From: Neptunomonas concharum
Lineage (GTDB): Bacteria > Pseudomonadota > Gammaproteobacteria > Pseudomonadales > Balneatricaceae
DNA: 64,000 nucleotides
Assembly: GCF_008630635.1 (NCBI RefSeq)
Contig: NZ_CP043869.1
Coordinates: 744,001-808,000 of the forward strand
Direction: 5' to 3'
Shown here piece after piece: positions 45,055 through 54,168 of the stretch; position 1 is the stretch's first letter, and each line of letters begins with the position of its first letter. The position numbers were made by a program, and so were the translations under genes. The notes beneath the pieces are model-generated. The model had not been told where the DNA came from and did no database searches. It saw nothing but the letters and a program-made list of their open reading frames with translations.

Positions 45055-46374
45055 CTAAATAAAAGCTTTTAGATGAGCTAAGGTTTTCATCACTTGCGCT
45101 TCAGTGTGTTCGCAGGAGAGGAAAAAACGTAACCGTGCACTACGTTCGGGAACAGCTGGGTAGACAATAGGCTGTACATTAATTCCCTGTTTGAACAAGG
45201 TATCAGATGCATTAGCTGCTCGCATAGAGCTGCCGAATATAATGGCTATAATCGCGATACCCTCACTGCTACCTGTATTGAAGCCCATATCTTTAGCCTG
45301 TTTTAGGAAAAACTGAGAGATATGATGCAGCTTTTTAATGCGTTCTGGCTCTTGCTGCATAAGGTGCAGCGCCGCCAGAGAGGCGGCCGCAGTAGGGGCC
45401 GGAATGCCAACACTGTATAAAAAACCGGGAGCCATATAGCGTAAATGTTCGATAAGCGCAGATTCTCCTGCAATGTAGCCGCCGCACCCTGCCAGTGTTT
45501 TACTGAGGGTGCCCATCCAAATATCCACTTCCCGACCCGCTATTTGGAAATGCTCCCGTAAGCCTTTACCTGTGGAACCTAACACCCCAAACGAATGAGC
45601 CTCATCTACCATCAAAAAAGCAGAAAACCGATTTTTTATTTCTACAAGTTTATTCAGGTCAGGGAAGTCGCCATCCATACTGAACATTCCCTCCGTCACA
45701 ATTAAAACTCGCTCAAATTGAGTGCGATGCTCGAGCAGTGTCTTCTCTAGTGCAGCGAGATTGTTGTGAGGAAACGATAGCCGTTTTGCACCAGATAGTT
45801 TGGCGCCAACCAGCAAACTATTGTGGCTAAACTCATCGTGAATAATCAGATCCTTCGGCCCAAACAGGTGCCCAATCGTCGATACATTCGTTGCATGGCC
45901 ACTCACAAAAACTACGGCATCATCGACCTCATAGCACTCTGCAATAGCCGTTTCGAGCGTTCGATGAACAGGGCGCTCCCCCGATACAATACGACTGGCA
46001 GAAACAGAGGTGCCGTATTGGTTGATCGCTTTTACAGCGGCCTCATTTACATCGGGGTGTCCAGATAAATCTAGGTAGTTATAGCTGGCAAAGTTGATCA
46101 TCTCCTGATCATCAATGTAGCTGGTGGCTCCTGCATTACCTTGATGGACTCTAAAGAAGGGGCTGGTTATACCTAACGAGTGTGCACCTTCTCTAATGAT
46201 CGTCATTTGCTGATAGCCTGGTAGCTGATCGAACTGACAATACTTTTGTTCCTGTTGATTAGCGCGAATCAGTGAGCCAATGCCGGTGTTTGGGCTTTCA
46301 GCTTTTTTCAGCTTATGCTTGAGTGTCTGTTGTATCAGTTTCTCTTTAAGTTGTTGAGACAGTTTACTGTTCAT
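45055..46374 (-). CDS. Alpha-oxoamine synthase family PLP enzyme (RkpG-like)
   Basis: A 439-residue PLP enzyme of the alpha-oxoamine synthase family (BioF, KBL, ALA synthase, serine palmitoyltransferase). Visible marks are FASYNYLDLSGHPDV, GTSVSASRIVSGE, the PLP-contacting FVSGHATN and IIHDEFSHNSLL, FLMVDEAHSFGVLG (Asp/His for the pyridine ring) and TLSKTLAGCGGYIAG with the Schiff-base Lys (about residue 290). These enzymes condense an acyl thioester with an amino acid and lose CO2. The N-terminal about 80 residues are longer than in BioF, as in PKS-linked members. Its ATG overlaps the stop of the type I synthase (ATGA), so it probably takes its substrate from that synthase's ACP. RkpG of Sinorhizobium is the closest known case. 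The amino acid used is unknown. Confidence 0.93.
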   Translation of the reverse strand: MNSKLSQQLKEKLIQQTLKHKLKKAESPNTGIGSLIRANQQEQKYCQFDQLPGYQQMTIIREGAHSLGITSPFFRVHQGNAGATSYIDDQEMINFASYNYLDLSGHPDVNEAAVKAINQYGTSVSASRIVSGERPVHRTLETAIAECYEVDDAVVFVSGHATNVSTIGHLFGPKDLIIHDEFSHNSLLVGAKLSGAKRLSFPHNNLAALEKTLLEHRTQFERVLIVTEGMFSMDGDFPDLNKLVEIKNRFSAFLMVDEAHSFGVLGSTGKGLREHFQIAGREVDIWMGTLSKTLAGCGGYIAGESALIEHLRYMAPGFLYSVGIPAPTAAASLAALHLMQQEPERIKKLHHISQFFLKQAKDMGFNTGSSEGIAIIAIIFGSSMRAANASDTLFKQGINVQPIVYPAVPERSARLRFFLSCEHTEAQVMKTLAHLKAFI

Positions 46375-49300
46375 ACTGATGAGTCTTCTTCTGCAAGGTG
46401 CTGGCTGGCAACCTGTTTGGTCATCTCATCTTCATCGCTCTGCTCACCGCGTAGTTGGTTCATCAGTTTATGGCTGAGTTTTCCCAAAGTAGGTGTTTCA
46501 CTTAATGCCATCACTGAAACACTAATACCTAGCTTGGATTCAATTGCCGACATCAACTCTACCCCCATCAGTGAATCCAGACCCATGTCGTACATGGAGC
46601 GGTTAGGGTCTAGCTTATCTTCAGATGTCATGAGGATTTTACTGAGTTCTGCTTTCAATAATGAGAGCAACTTCTCTGTTAACTCGTCATCGCTCATTGC
46701 TAGAAGTTCATTGATGTCCAACCGGTTATCTTCGCTTTGGTCATTATCGGAATTGGCGAGCGCAATCTCTCTAAATTTTGGTTGAGCTGCGCTCGGTAAG
46801 AATCGGCTAAGTGGTCCCCATTCGAATTCAAGTACCCCTTGACTACCAATACCGTGGAGTAACATCTGTTCTAATGCTTCCAAGGCTTTATCTGAAGGTA
46901 AGGCTTGCCCACCTATACGGCTTTGTAATGCATCCTTGATTTTCTCATTACGCGCGAGGAATCCTACATCATCAATCGCACCCCACCGAGGGCAAGTAGC
47001 AGGTTTACCACGACGAATGCGGTCTGCGGCCAATCCTTCTAACCAGTGGTTTGCAGCTACATAACTGCTTTGCCCTGGGTTGCCGAGCAGTGTTGTTGCA
47101 GAGGAGTAAAGTACGAAGAACGAAAGATCCAAATGATCAGTCAGTTCATCAAGCCATAGCGCCCCTGCGATTTTAGGTGTTAAAACACGCTCCAGTTGTT
47201 CTTGGCTAAGGTTCATTGCAAGGCTATCTTCAATGACTGCTGCAGCATGAACAACCCCTTTAATTGGAGGCATTTTTTCGGCGCTATTGTCTAGCAATTC
47301 AGCTAGTGAGTCCCGGTTGCTAACATCACAGGCGCACGCTAGTACATTAATGCCTTGAGCTTCTAGTTGTTGCACAGCTTCTACGGCATTATCGTTTCCT
47401 AAGCCGCTTCGGCTAATCAGAACCAAGTGACGAGCCCCTTTGCTAACCAACCATTGGGCCGTTTTTAAGCCAAAGCCCGCCAGCCCGCCAGTGACGAGGT
47501 AACTGGCATTTGGTTCCAGTGTCAGCACCTCGCTTGGTGGAGTCGTAATTGGCTGTTTAGGTCGAATCGGCTGATCATAGCCGATAACTATTTTTCCTAT
47601 CTGCTTAGCTTGCTGCATATAGCGGAACGCATCTACAACATGATTTGCATCAAACAGTGTGTAAGGCAGTGGATAAAGCGTGCCGTCTTGGAATAGCCCC
47701 ATCATCTCTTGGAAAAGACGGTGAGTTAGCTCTGGCTTTGACTGCATCAGCTGATCAGCGTCTATACCAAAATAACTGATATTATTACGGAAAGGGCGCA
47801 GACCAATCTGGGTATTCTCGTAGAAATCGCGCTTACCTAACTCTAAGAATCGGCCAAAGGGTTTGAGCACCCGTAGGTTTTGGTTAATGGCTTCTCCGGC
47901 GAGGGAGTTGAGAACGACATCCACTCCCACTTCTTTCGTGTCTAATAAGATCTCTTCAGCGAAAGTCAACGAACGGGAGTCATAAATATGCTCAACACCC
48001 ATCATGCGCAGGAAGTCTCGTTTGCTTTCAGAACCCGCCGTTGCATAGATCTCGGCCCCTATCCATTGGGCTACTTGAATCGCTGCAATGCCAACACCTC
48101 CGGCCGCGCCGTGGATCAGGATTTTTTCACCAGGTTCAAGGCGCGATAAGTAGTGCAAGGCATAATAAACTGTAAAGAACGTGCTTGGGATTGTGGAGGC
48201 CGCTTCAAATGAAATACCCTCCGGAATATGTGCAATAGCATTGGGTTGCGTAACCACTGAATCGCTAAAGCTGGCAGGGCCAAAGCCAACGACCGTGTCG
48301 CCTGGCTGGTAGTCGCTTATCTTATCCCCAACTGCGGTGACAATACCTGCAAATTCGAGTCCGAGTGTAGGCCCTGCAAAACCATTTTCGATCGCCTCGT
48401 CAGACAGCATCCCTAAGGTGTACATGACATCACGGAAGTTAAGTCCAGTGGCTTTAATGTCTACGCGGATTTGGTCTTCATGAAGTGGACTGATCTCTTT
48501 GGCGTACCATTTTAAACTCTTTAGCTGCCCCGGTGTTTCAAAACCCAAGTAATAACTAACTGCAGGTGTACTGGCACATTCAGACGATGACTGCAGGCTA
48601 GGTACAGGGTTTTTACGTAGGCGAGGTGCATAACGCTGACCCCGTTGATCGATGAAGAGCTCCTGCTCAACTGAAGGTACTGCATATTCAGCATAGAGTG
48701 TCTGGTAAACCGGCGTAGTGAGCGATTTAGGTAGATCAATCAAATGCAGTCTTGTGTGCTGCGACTCATTCATGAGAGTGCGTACAAACCCCCAAATAGC
48801 AGAATCATCGGATTGGTGATGTTCCCAGCTCGCATTAGGGTCATCACAGGGGTATAAGCTTGCAACATGTCGAGTTAATACCCAGAGGTTAACTTCTGAA
48901 GCGGATGTCTCAATTGCTTTGAATAGGTTGTTCAGCCCCTTGCAGCGATCATTGATCTGCTGGAGTTTCATTTGCGATGTCGGTGCTGATTGTAATCCTA
49001 TGGCGAACAGCAGATTGTCAGAAACATTCTGAGTCAACCAGCTCGCGCAGGCTTCCAATGTCCAATTTGCAAAATCAGATAACGAAACGAGCGTGTTTTG
49101 TGGATAGTTATGACCGTCAGTCGGAAACAGAGAATTATCCGAATTGTCCGTTAGGACATGCCAGTGTTCTAAGGTTATAGGGAGTTTGATTTCCTCTGGG
49201 CGCTGGTATTGGCCGATCACCAGCTGTTGTTGGGATGTCGTATACCCTTTTAGGATGTGGCAGTCATCAATACCATACTCTGCAAGTAGATCAGCCCACT

Positions 49301-52300
49301 GTGACGGTGATAGTTGTTGAGAGTGCCCTGCTGTTAACCATTCTGGGTGGCTTCTCATTAACAGCTCTAACCAGTGCGATGGTGTGGGTACTATCAGTAT
49401 CAGATGGGCATTATCAGCCATAAGCACCGATAAGTGTCTCATCATGATGCCAAAGTCGGATAGAGTGGCCCCATTAATATTAATAATAACCAATTGGTGT
49501 TGGGGAGCTTGTTCCTCTTCTATATCGAGCAGCGGAATAACATTCAGGTAGGGGAATTCCTCCTGGAGATGCTCCGCTTTATTAATAGCGCCGCTATTGA
49601 GGCTGGTAAAGCTGACATCATACTGTTTAGGGTCGAGTGCCTCGTTAAAGTAACGGCAAATCTCAGGAGATGATACACCAACCTCAAGGATACGTAGGCG
49701 TTGCACATTTGCTTGTGCGGATAACTGCTGAACTTTATCTATCAAGGCGCTTGCTACATCATGAGCAAATAACGGTGTATTACGTACCTGTAAGAGGGTG
49801 TCATATGCCTCTAGATTAACAGAAGGCAGCTGGTCGGGAGCCTCTAACCATCGAGATAGCTGAAGGTTAAAACGTCCTAGTGCATGAGTAACAGCAAACA
49901 CCTCAGGGTAGTCCCGCGCCATCATCTGCCAGATTAGATTGGCGGGAATAGCTTCATCGTCATTCTGAGGTGTTATTTGCCAGCCTTCACTGGTTTCTGT
50001 GATAAGTTGACTCTGGGCGGCACTGTGAATCAAACACTGCAGCAGAGGCTCACTTTCTGGGTAAGCTTCAGTGAATTCTGCGATATATGTGCTATTAAAT
50101 AGTCCTCTGGCTGCCAATTTAGGCACATGCTCGGTAAGAATAGCATTGGCTAGTGCATCAAACAGTGGGTCTATCTCTTCCTGATAACGCTGGCATTTGA
50201 CTAAGGTTTCTGAGGAAAGGCAATCTTGTAATACCAGTCTCAGATCCATAGGAGTAGCCGAGAGTTTTTGCGCAGGTGTGCCAGTTAAGTGATAATCTAA
50301 ATAATCTACCCGTTGCGTTGCTGACTTTTTCACACGTACCGCTTTAAAGCGGGCTTCTTTGATTGAAGCGATATGCACCCCGTCGATATCGAATAGATCA
50401 AATTCAGCGGTAATTGAATGGGGTGAACGCTTTAGAAGCCGAGCTTGAGCCACATGGAGCGACTTGGCTTGTGTTCTAACAAAAATGCGGCCAACTCTTA
50501 CGGGGACATATGCAATCCCTTCATTATTGTTAAGTTGCTCTTTCAAGAACTGGATGATTAATTGAAAAGTGCAGTCCAGTTGCGCAGGGTGAAGCCAGTA
50601 GCCACTTTGATTAAATTGTGGGTCAAATACCCCCAACACGCGATCACCTTCTGCCCAGCCATGAGTAATCGCTTGAAAAGTCGGGCCGTAATCTAGTCCA
50701 ACTGACATCATCATGCTGAGATGATCTGTCAGGGTCAAATCATAGGGACGTCTTGGCAAGGCAGGGCAGGGCTGGCTAAGATGCAGTGGGGTGGGTGCCT
50801 TCAAAAAGCGACCAGCCGCATTCTTTGTCCAGTGTTCACCTTCGACTAAATCGCGACTGGAAATAGTGATTTCGCCGCTTTTGGGTTGCAGTGAAACGCG
50901 AGTCTTCTTGCTATGTTGGTTATCGAGTGTCAGAGGATTATAAATCTCTATCTCTTCAAGCTCTACAAACTCTGTGGGAGTATTTAAATGAGTCGCTGCT
51001 AGCAATAACTCAATGTAACCTGTCCCGGGGAAGATGACATGATCATCGACGACATGATCAGCCAACCATGGATAGGCCTGGGTATCCAGTGTGTTTTCCC
51101 ATGTATGTAAAAACTGCTTAACCGGGTAGCCTAATAAATCATGCTGCTTTTGGCGCATGAGTAGCCCAATGCTGTTAGCAGACTCAGGGTGCCAAAGCCT
51201 TTCTCGCTGCCACGGATAGGCAGGTAGCTCAATTCTCTCTGCAGGTTGCGCAAAAAGACCGGAAGATTTTATGTCTTCACAAATGAGTGCTTGGGCTGCG
51301 GCCCTTTCGATAAGCTCGATTTGATCTTTATGTTTGGTCAGCGTTGTGAGCGTGAGTCCTGTAAGATCTGCATGTCGAAGCGCATCGTTTAAATAATTTT
51401 TGAGGACAGGGTGAGCGCCTATTTCAATAAAAGCTGTATAGCCATCTGCAATCATCTGATCGATAGCGGATTGAAATAGCACCGGTTGGCGAATGTTATC
51501 CCACCAATAATCAGCGGTGAGTGTGCTTCCATCCAGCAGTTCGCCTGAAACGGTTGAGTAGAAAGGCAATTGGGAAGCAGAAGGTGTTAAATTGCTAAGG
51601 CTGATCTTTATTTGTTCTTCGACTGAATCCATTTTGGAACTATGGAATGCATAATTCAGATTTAGTCGACGGTAAAAAGTACCCTGCTGTTTTAAATGGG
51701 ACTCTATTTGAGAGAGTTGATCAGGGTTGCCCGCTAAGGTGACGCCTCTTATGCTGTTGATTCCAGCTAGTTCTACTTCCGTTAAGGCGAGTTCTGTAAT
51801 AAGTGCTTGTGTGCTCTGGGCATCAAAGCCAACAGCGGTCATTTCACCAAGTCCGGCTGTTTTGCCCTGGTGTTGACTGCGGTAGTAGATGACATGAACC
51901 GCTTGCTCTAGCGTCAGGGCGCCACTGGCCCACGCTGAAGCGACTTCGCCAACACTGTGACCAGTCACTGCTGATGGCATTACATGGTGAGCACGAAGGA
52001 GTTCGGTTAATCCAACTTGCAGTGCGAACAACGCTGGCTGTGCGATCTCCGTGAGCGCCAAACGTTCCTCGCCATTGTTACCTTGTAGCTCCTCAATTAG
52101 TGAGAAGCCAGCCAGCGGTGTGAAATAACCATCAACCTGCTCGACAGCAGCTCGAAAAACTTCTGAGCTTTGGAGTAATGTATTGCCCATTTTCTCCCAC
52201 TGGCAACCATTACCGGAGTAGACGTAAGCTATCCTGCTGGAAGGTGTGTCATTGTAAAAAGGGTCGACCTTATCAGTAAGTAAAGATGATAATTGTGCAG

Positions 52301-53792
52301 CCGCATCTGTGCAGTTTTCTGCCCAAATTGTATGTACGATGGGGTGGATTTCGCGATGTAAGGCGAAATTATAAGCCAGTGCATAAAAGGAATCACTAGC
52401 AGTTTCTAGCAAGGTTATCGCTTGACGAACCGACTGCTCCAGTGCGTTTATATCCCTAGCTGAGATAATAAGTGGAATCTTTTTTGATGGTGTTTGAGCA
52501 GGAGGCGTTGCCTGAACTTTGGGTGCTGTCTGCAAGATAACATGCGCATTCGCTCCCCCAAAACCAAACGAATTAACACCAATGGTAAGGGTTTTTTCTG
52601 TGGATAGTGGCATGTTTTCGGTAACGACACGAATATTCCAATCCTCAAAATGAATATTAGGATTGGGGGTTTTCATGCTGATAGTAGCAGGCACTTCTCG
52701 ATGCTTAAGGCAATAAATTGCTTTCGCTAGGCCTGCTATACCCGAGGCTGCTTCTAAATGCCCCATATTACTTTTGACCGAACCAATAGGTAGAGGCGTA
52801 CTTCTGCCTTTCCCTAAAGCCATACTGATGGCTCGGGTTTCTATAGGATCACCAACCGCTGTGCCAGTACCATGAGCCTCAACATAATCAAGTTGTTCCG
52901 GTGACAAGCCTGCTTTTTGATAGGCAGCTGTCATTAAAGCGGCTTGTGCTTGGGGGTTAGGAACCGTCAGGCCTGACTTATAACCATCTGTATTTACTGA
53001 GGAGCCTGCAACAACCGCGAGGATAGCATCACCATCTCTAATCGCTGCGTCGTAATCTTTCAGCAGGAATATGCCGCCCCCTTCGGATCGAACATAACCA
53101 TCACCCTCGGCATCAAAAACTTGGCATTTACCCTGTTTGGAAAGCATGGTTGCCTTAGAAAAAGCAATAAAGCCATAAGGGTGTAAGTGTAAGCTGACAC
53201 CGCCGGCTAAGGCTTGCTCCGTTTCGCCGGAGCGAATGGATTGACACGCCTGATGAAAAGCAACCATCGAAGAGGAGCAAGCGGTATCCAGGGCAATGCT
53301 GGGGCCATGCAGATCAAAGAGATAGGAGATTCTGTTAGCTGCAATACTGGAGGTATTTCCGGTCGCAACACTAGAGTCGACGATGCTTAAATCCTCGGCA
53401 AAACGGTACGCATAATCAGCACTAGCGATACCGATAAAAACCCCGCAGTCGCTGCCTTTCAATGATGAGGGTGGTTTACCTGCATTTTCAATCGCTTCCC
53501 ATGTCATTTCGAGCAGTAAGCGTTGCTGCGGGTCCATCAGGGATGCTTCACGAGGAGAAATACCAAAGAAACTTGCATCAAAGCCCGAAACATCTCCTAG
53601 CGAACCTGCTTTGAAGGTGTAGCTAGTACCAGGGTGTTTGGTGTCAGGATGTGAAAAAGCGTCAAACGACCAACGGCCTGATTCTACCTCGGACACTAAA
53701 TCACGATGGTCAAGAAGGTCGGACCAAAAGGTCTGGGGGGTTGTGCCAGGAAAGCGAAAAGAAGTACCTATAATGGCAACACGTTTATCCAT
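46371..53792 (-). CDS. Type I polyketide/fatty-acid synthase, fully reducing, without thioesterase (RkpA-like)
   Basis: A 2473-residue iterative-type megasynthase. Domain order: KS (about 1-430; Cys172, His307, His345), AT (about 520-830; GHSVGE with Ser613, YAFHS with His717, suggesting malonyl units), DH (about 885-1180; His913 and Asp1073), a degenerate methyltransferase-like region (about 1220-1560; EVGVSSPE lacks the glycine-rich SAM loop), a structural pseudo-KR part, ER (about 1760-2070; HGAAGGVG), KR (about 2090-2290; TGGLAGFG, SSYVAAN) and ACP (about 2370-2450; GLDSL, phosphopantetheine Ser near 2405). No thioesterase follows. KR, DH and ER together allow a saturated chain. It is coupled to the oxoamine synthase by ATGA overlap. 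RkpA of Sinorhizobium is similar in type and size. Confidence 0.95.
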   Translation of the reverse strand: MDKRVAIIGTSFRFPGTTPQTFWSDLLDHRDLVSEVESGRWSFDAFSHPDTKHPGTSYTFKAGSLGDVSGFDASFFGISPREASLMDPQQRLLLEMTWEAIENAGKPPSSLKGSDCGVFIGIASADYAYRFAEDLSIVDSSVATGNTSSIAANRISYLFDLHGPSIALDTACSSSMVAFHQACQSIRSGETEQALAGGVSLHLHPYGFIAFSKATMLSKQGKCQVFDAEGDGYVRSEGGGIFLLKDYDAAIRDGDAILAVVAGSSVNTDGYKSGLTVPNPQAQAALMTAAYQKAGLSPEQLDYVEAHGTGTAVGDPIETRAISMALGKGRSTPLPIGSVKSNMGHLEAASGIAGLAKAIYCLKHREVPATISMKTPNPNIHFEDWNIRVVTENMPLSTEKTLTIGVNSFGFGGANAHVILQTAPKVQATPPAQTPSKKIPLIISARDINALEQSVRQAITLLETASDSFYALAYNFALHREIHPIVHTIWAENCTDAAAQLSSLLTDKVDPFYNDTPSSRIAYVYSGNGCQWEKMGNTLLQSSEVFRAAVEQVDGYFTPLAGFSLIEELQGNNGEERLALTEIAQPALFALQVGLTELLRAHHVMPSAVTGHSVGEVASAWASGALTLEQAVHVIYYRSQHQGKTAGLGEMTAVGFDAQSTQALITELALTEVELAGINSIRGVTLAGNPDQLSQIESHLKQQGTFYRRLNLNYAFHSSKMDSVEEQIKISLSNLTPSASQLPFYSTVSGELLDGSTLTADYWWDNIRQPVLFQSAIDQMIADGYTAFIEIGAHPVLKNYLNDALRHADLTGLTLTTLTKHKDQIELIERAAAQALICEDIKSSGLFAQPAERIELPAYPWQRERLWHPESANSIGLLMRQKQHDLLGYPVKQFLHTWENTLDTQAYPWLADHVVDDHVIFPGTGYIELLLAATHLNTPTEFVELEEIEIYNPLTLDNQHSKKTRVSLQPKSGEITISSRDLVEGEHWTKNAAGRFLKAPTPLHLSQPCPALPRRPYDLTLTDHLSMMMSVGLDYGPTFQAITHGWAEGDRVLGVFDPQFNQSGYWLHPAQLDCTFQLIIQFLKEQLNNNEGIAYVPVRVGRIFVRTQAKSLHVAQARLLKRSPHSITAEFDLFDIDGVHIASIKEARFKAVRVKKSATQRVDYLDYHLTGTPAQKLSATPMDLRLVLQDCLSSETLVKCQRYQEEIDPLFDALANAILTEHVPKLAARGLFNSTYIAEFTEAYPESEPLLQCLIHSAAQSQLITETSEGWQITPQNDDEAIPANLIWQMMARDYPEVFAVTHALGRFNLQLSRWLEAPDQLPSVNLEAYDTLLQVRNTPLFAHDVASALIDKVQQLSAQANVQRLRILEVGVSSPEICRYFNEALDPKQYDVSFTSLNSGAINKAEHLQEEFPYLNVIPLLDIEEEQAPQHQLVIININGATLSDFGIMMRHLSVLMADNAHLILIVPTPSHWLELLMRSHPEWLTAGHSQQLSPSQWADLLAEYGIDDCHILKGYTTSQQQLVIGQYQRPEEIKLPITLEHWHVLTDNSDNSLFPTDGHNYPQNTLVSLSDFANWTLEACASWLTQNVSDNLLFAIGLQSAPTSQMKLQQINDRCKGLNNLFKAIETSASEVNLWVLTRHVASLYPCDDPNASWEHHQSDDSAIWGFVRTLMNESQHTRLHLIDLPKSLTTPVYQTLYAEYAVPSVEQELFIDQRGQRYAPRLRKNPVPSLQSSSECASTPAVSYYLGFETPGQLKSLKWYAKEISPLHEDQIRVDIKATGLNFRDVMYTLGMLSDEAIENGFAGPTLGLEFAGIVTAVGDKISDYQPGDTVVGFGPASFSDSVVTQPNAIAHIPEGISFEAASTIPSTFFTVYYALHYLSRLEPGEKILIHGAAGGVGIAAIQVAQWIGAEIYATAGSESKRDFLRMMGVEHIYDSRSLTFAEEILLDTKEVGVDVVLNSLAGEAINQNLRVLKPFGRFLELGKRDFYENTQIGLRPFRNNISYFGIDADQLMQSKPELTHRLFQEMMGLFQDGTLYPLPYTLFDANHVVDAFRYMQQAKQIGKIVIGYDQPIRPKQPITTPPSEVLTLEPNASYLVTGGLAGFGLKTAQWLVSKGARHLVLISRSGLGNDNAVEAVQQLEAQGINVLACACDVSNRDSLAELLDNSAEKMPPIKGVVHAAAVIEDSLAMNLSQEQLERVLTPKIAGALWLDELTDHLDLSFFVLYSSATTLLGNPGQSSYVAANHWLEGLAADRIRRGKPATCPRWGAIDDVGFLARNEKIKDALQSRIGGQALPSDKALEALEQMLLHGIGSQGVLEFEWGPLSRFLPSAAQPKFREIALANSDNDQSEDNRLDINELLAMSDDELTEKLLSLLKAELSKILMTSEDKLDPNRSMYDMGLDSLMGVELMSAIESKLGISVSVMALSETPTLGKLSHKLMNQLRGEQSDEDEMTKQVASQHLAEEDSSV

Positions 53793-53811
53793 AACTTACA
53801 GCTCTGACTCC

Positions 53812-53819
53812 GGGGGGGG
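53812..53819 (-). repeat. Eight-base G/C homopolymer in the leader of the type I synthase gene
   Basis: Eight G on the + strand (eight C in the transcript) lie 20 bases ahead of the synthase start codon, next to the only purine-rich ribosome-site candidate (GGAG), which is spaced too far from the ATG. Length changes here would shift leader spacing, but no effect can be shown from sequence. Confidence 0.5.
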
Positions 53820-53833
53820 CAAATAGACCCTCA

Positions 53834-53862
53834 ATTATACTGCTAAAGAGAGATAAATTCAG
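53834..53862 (-). promoter_or_regulatory. Candidate promoter of the synthase-oxoamine synthase-kpsS operon
   Basis: Reading the - strand, TATAAT lies at 53839-53834 and CTGAAT at 53862-53857 with 17 bases between them. The -10 is perfect and the -35 poor. The predicted transcript start would leave a leader of about 35 bases before ATG 53792, including the C8 run. Confidence 0.45.
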
Positions 53863-53955
53863 GCGCTTTTGCGATTTTGTTGGCCTAATGGCGTACAGTG
53901 CAAAGCTTGCTGGGACTGAATATTGACATGTTATGCTGCTGTCGCTGAATGGCTA

Positions 53956-53974
53956 CTTTATAGAATTTATAAAG
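53956..53974. promoter_or_regulatory. Inverted repeat upstream of the synthase operon
   Basis: Perfect 7-base arms CTTTATA and TATAAAG with a five-base centre GAATT. It lies about 95 bases upstream of the candidate synthase promoter and 51 bases downstream of the tRNA gene. It could be an operator or a weak processing or termination hairpin for the tRNA transcript; it is too AT-rich to be a strong terminator. Confidence 0.3.
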
Positions 53975-54024
53975 ATTGAAGTAGATAAAGCTAAAAAGGA
54001 TAACTACTAGGAGGTCTGTTGAGT

Positions 54025-54101
54025 TGGTGGGCCCACCAGGACTTGAACCTGGGACCGACGGATTATGAGTCCGGCGCTCTAACCAACTGAGCTATAGGCC
54101 C
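54025..54101 (-). tRNA. ileX: tRNA-Ile2 with CAU anticodon (lysidine-modified type)
   Basis: A 77-base cloverleaf is read on the - strand, starting GGGCCTATAGCTCAG and ending with an encoded CCA. The anticodon loop is CTCATAA, so the anticodon is CAU. The 7-base acceptor stem closes with one U-G pair, the T-loop is TTCAAGT, and the D-loop is normal. The acceptor has C4-G69 and C5-G68, the pairs favoured by the lysidine synthetase TilS, which points to the isoleucine AUA decoder rather than elongator Met. A tRNA next to rpoD is also known in Pseudomonas. Confidence 0.93.
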
Positions 54102-54111
54102 TTCAAAAGAG

Positions 54112-54144
54112 GCGCCAATAATACAGTGTCTATACTATTGGCGC
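54112..54144 (-). terminator. Probable rpoD terminator
   Basis: A perfect 9-base stem (GCGCCAATA at 54112-54120 with TATTGGCGC at 54136-54144) and 15-base loop lie 24 bases after the rpoD stop. Reading - strand, a short TCTTTT follows the stem. It separates the rpoD transcript from the tRNA gene 10 bases further on. Confidence 0.7.
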
Positions 54145-54168
54145 AATACTTTGATATGTAACAGGAAG

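Noticed and set aside
46315-46785. Open frame of 156 codons on the + strand opposite the synthase ACP region and the oxoamine synthase start
   Set aside because: It is Ser/Leu-rich, lacks motifs and overlaps two confident genes.
53923-53928. Perfect TTGACA on the + strand between the synthase gene and the tRNA
   Set aside because: No acceptable -10 follows at 16-18 bases, and a + strand transcript would run antisense into the tRNA and rpoD.
54025-54101. Elongator tRNA-Met
   Set aside because: The anticodon is CAU, but the C4-G69 and C5-G68 pairs and the overall acceptor stem fit the lysidine-type tRNA-Ile2 better; methionine remains a minor alternative.
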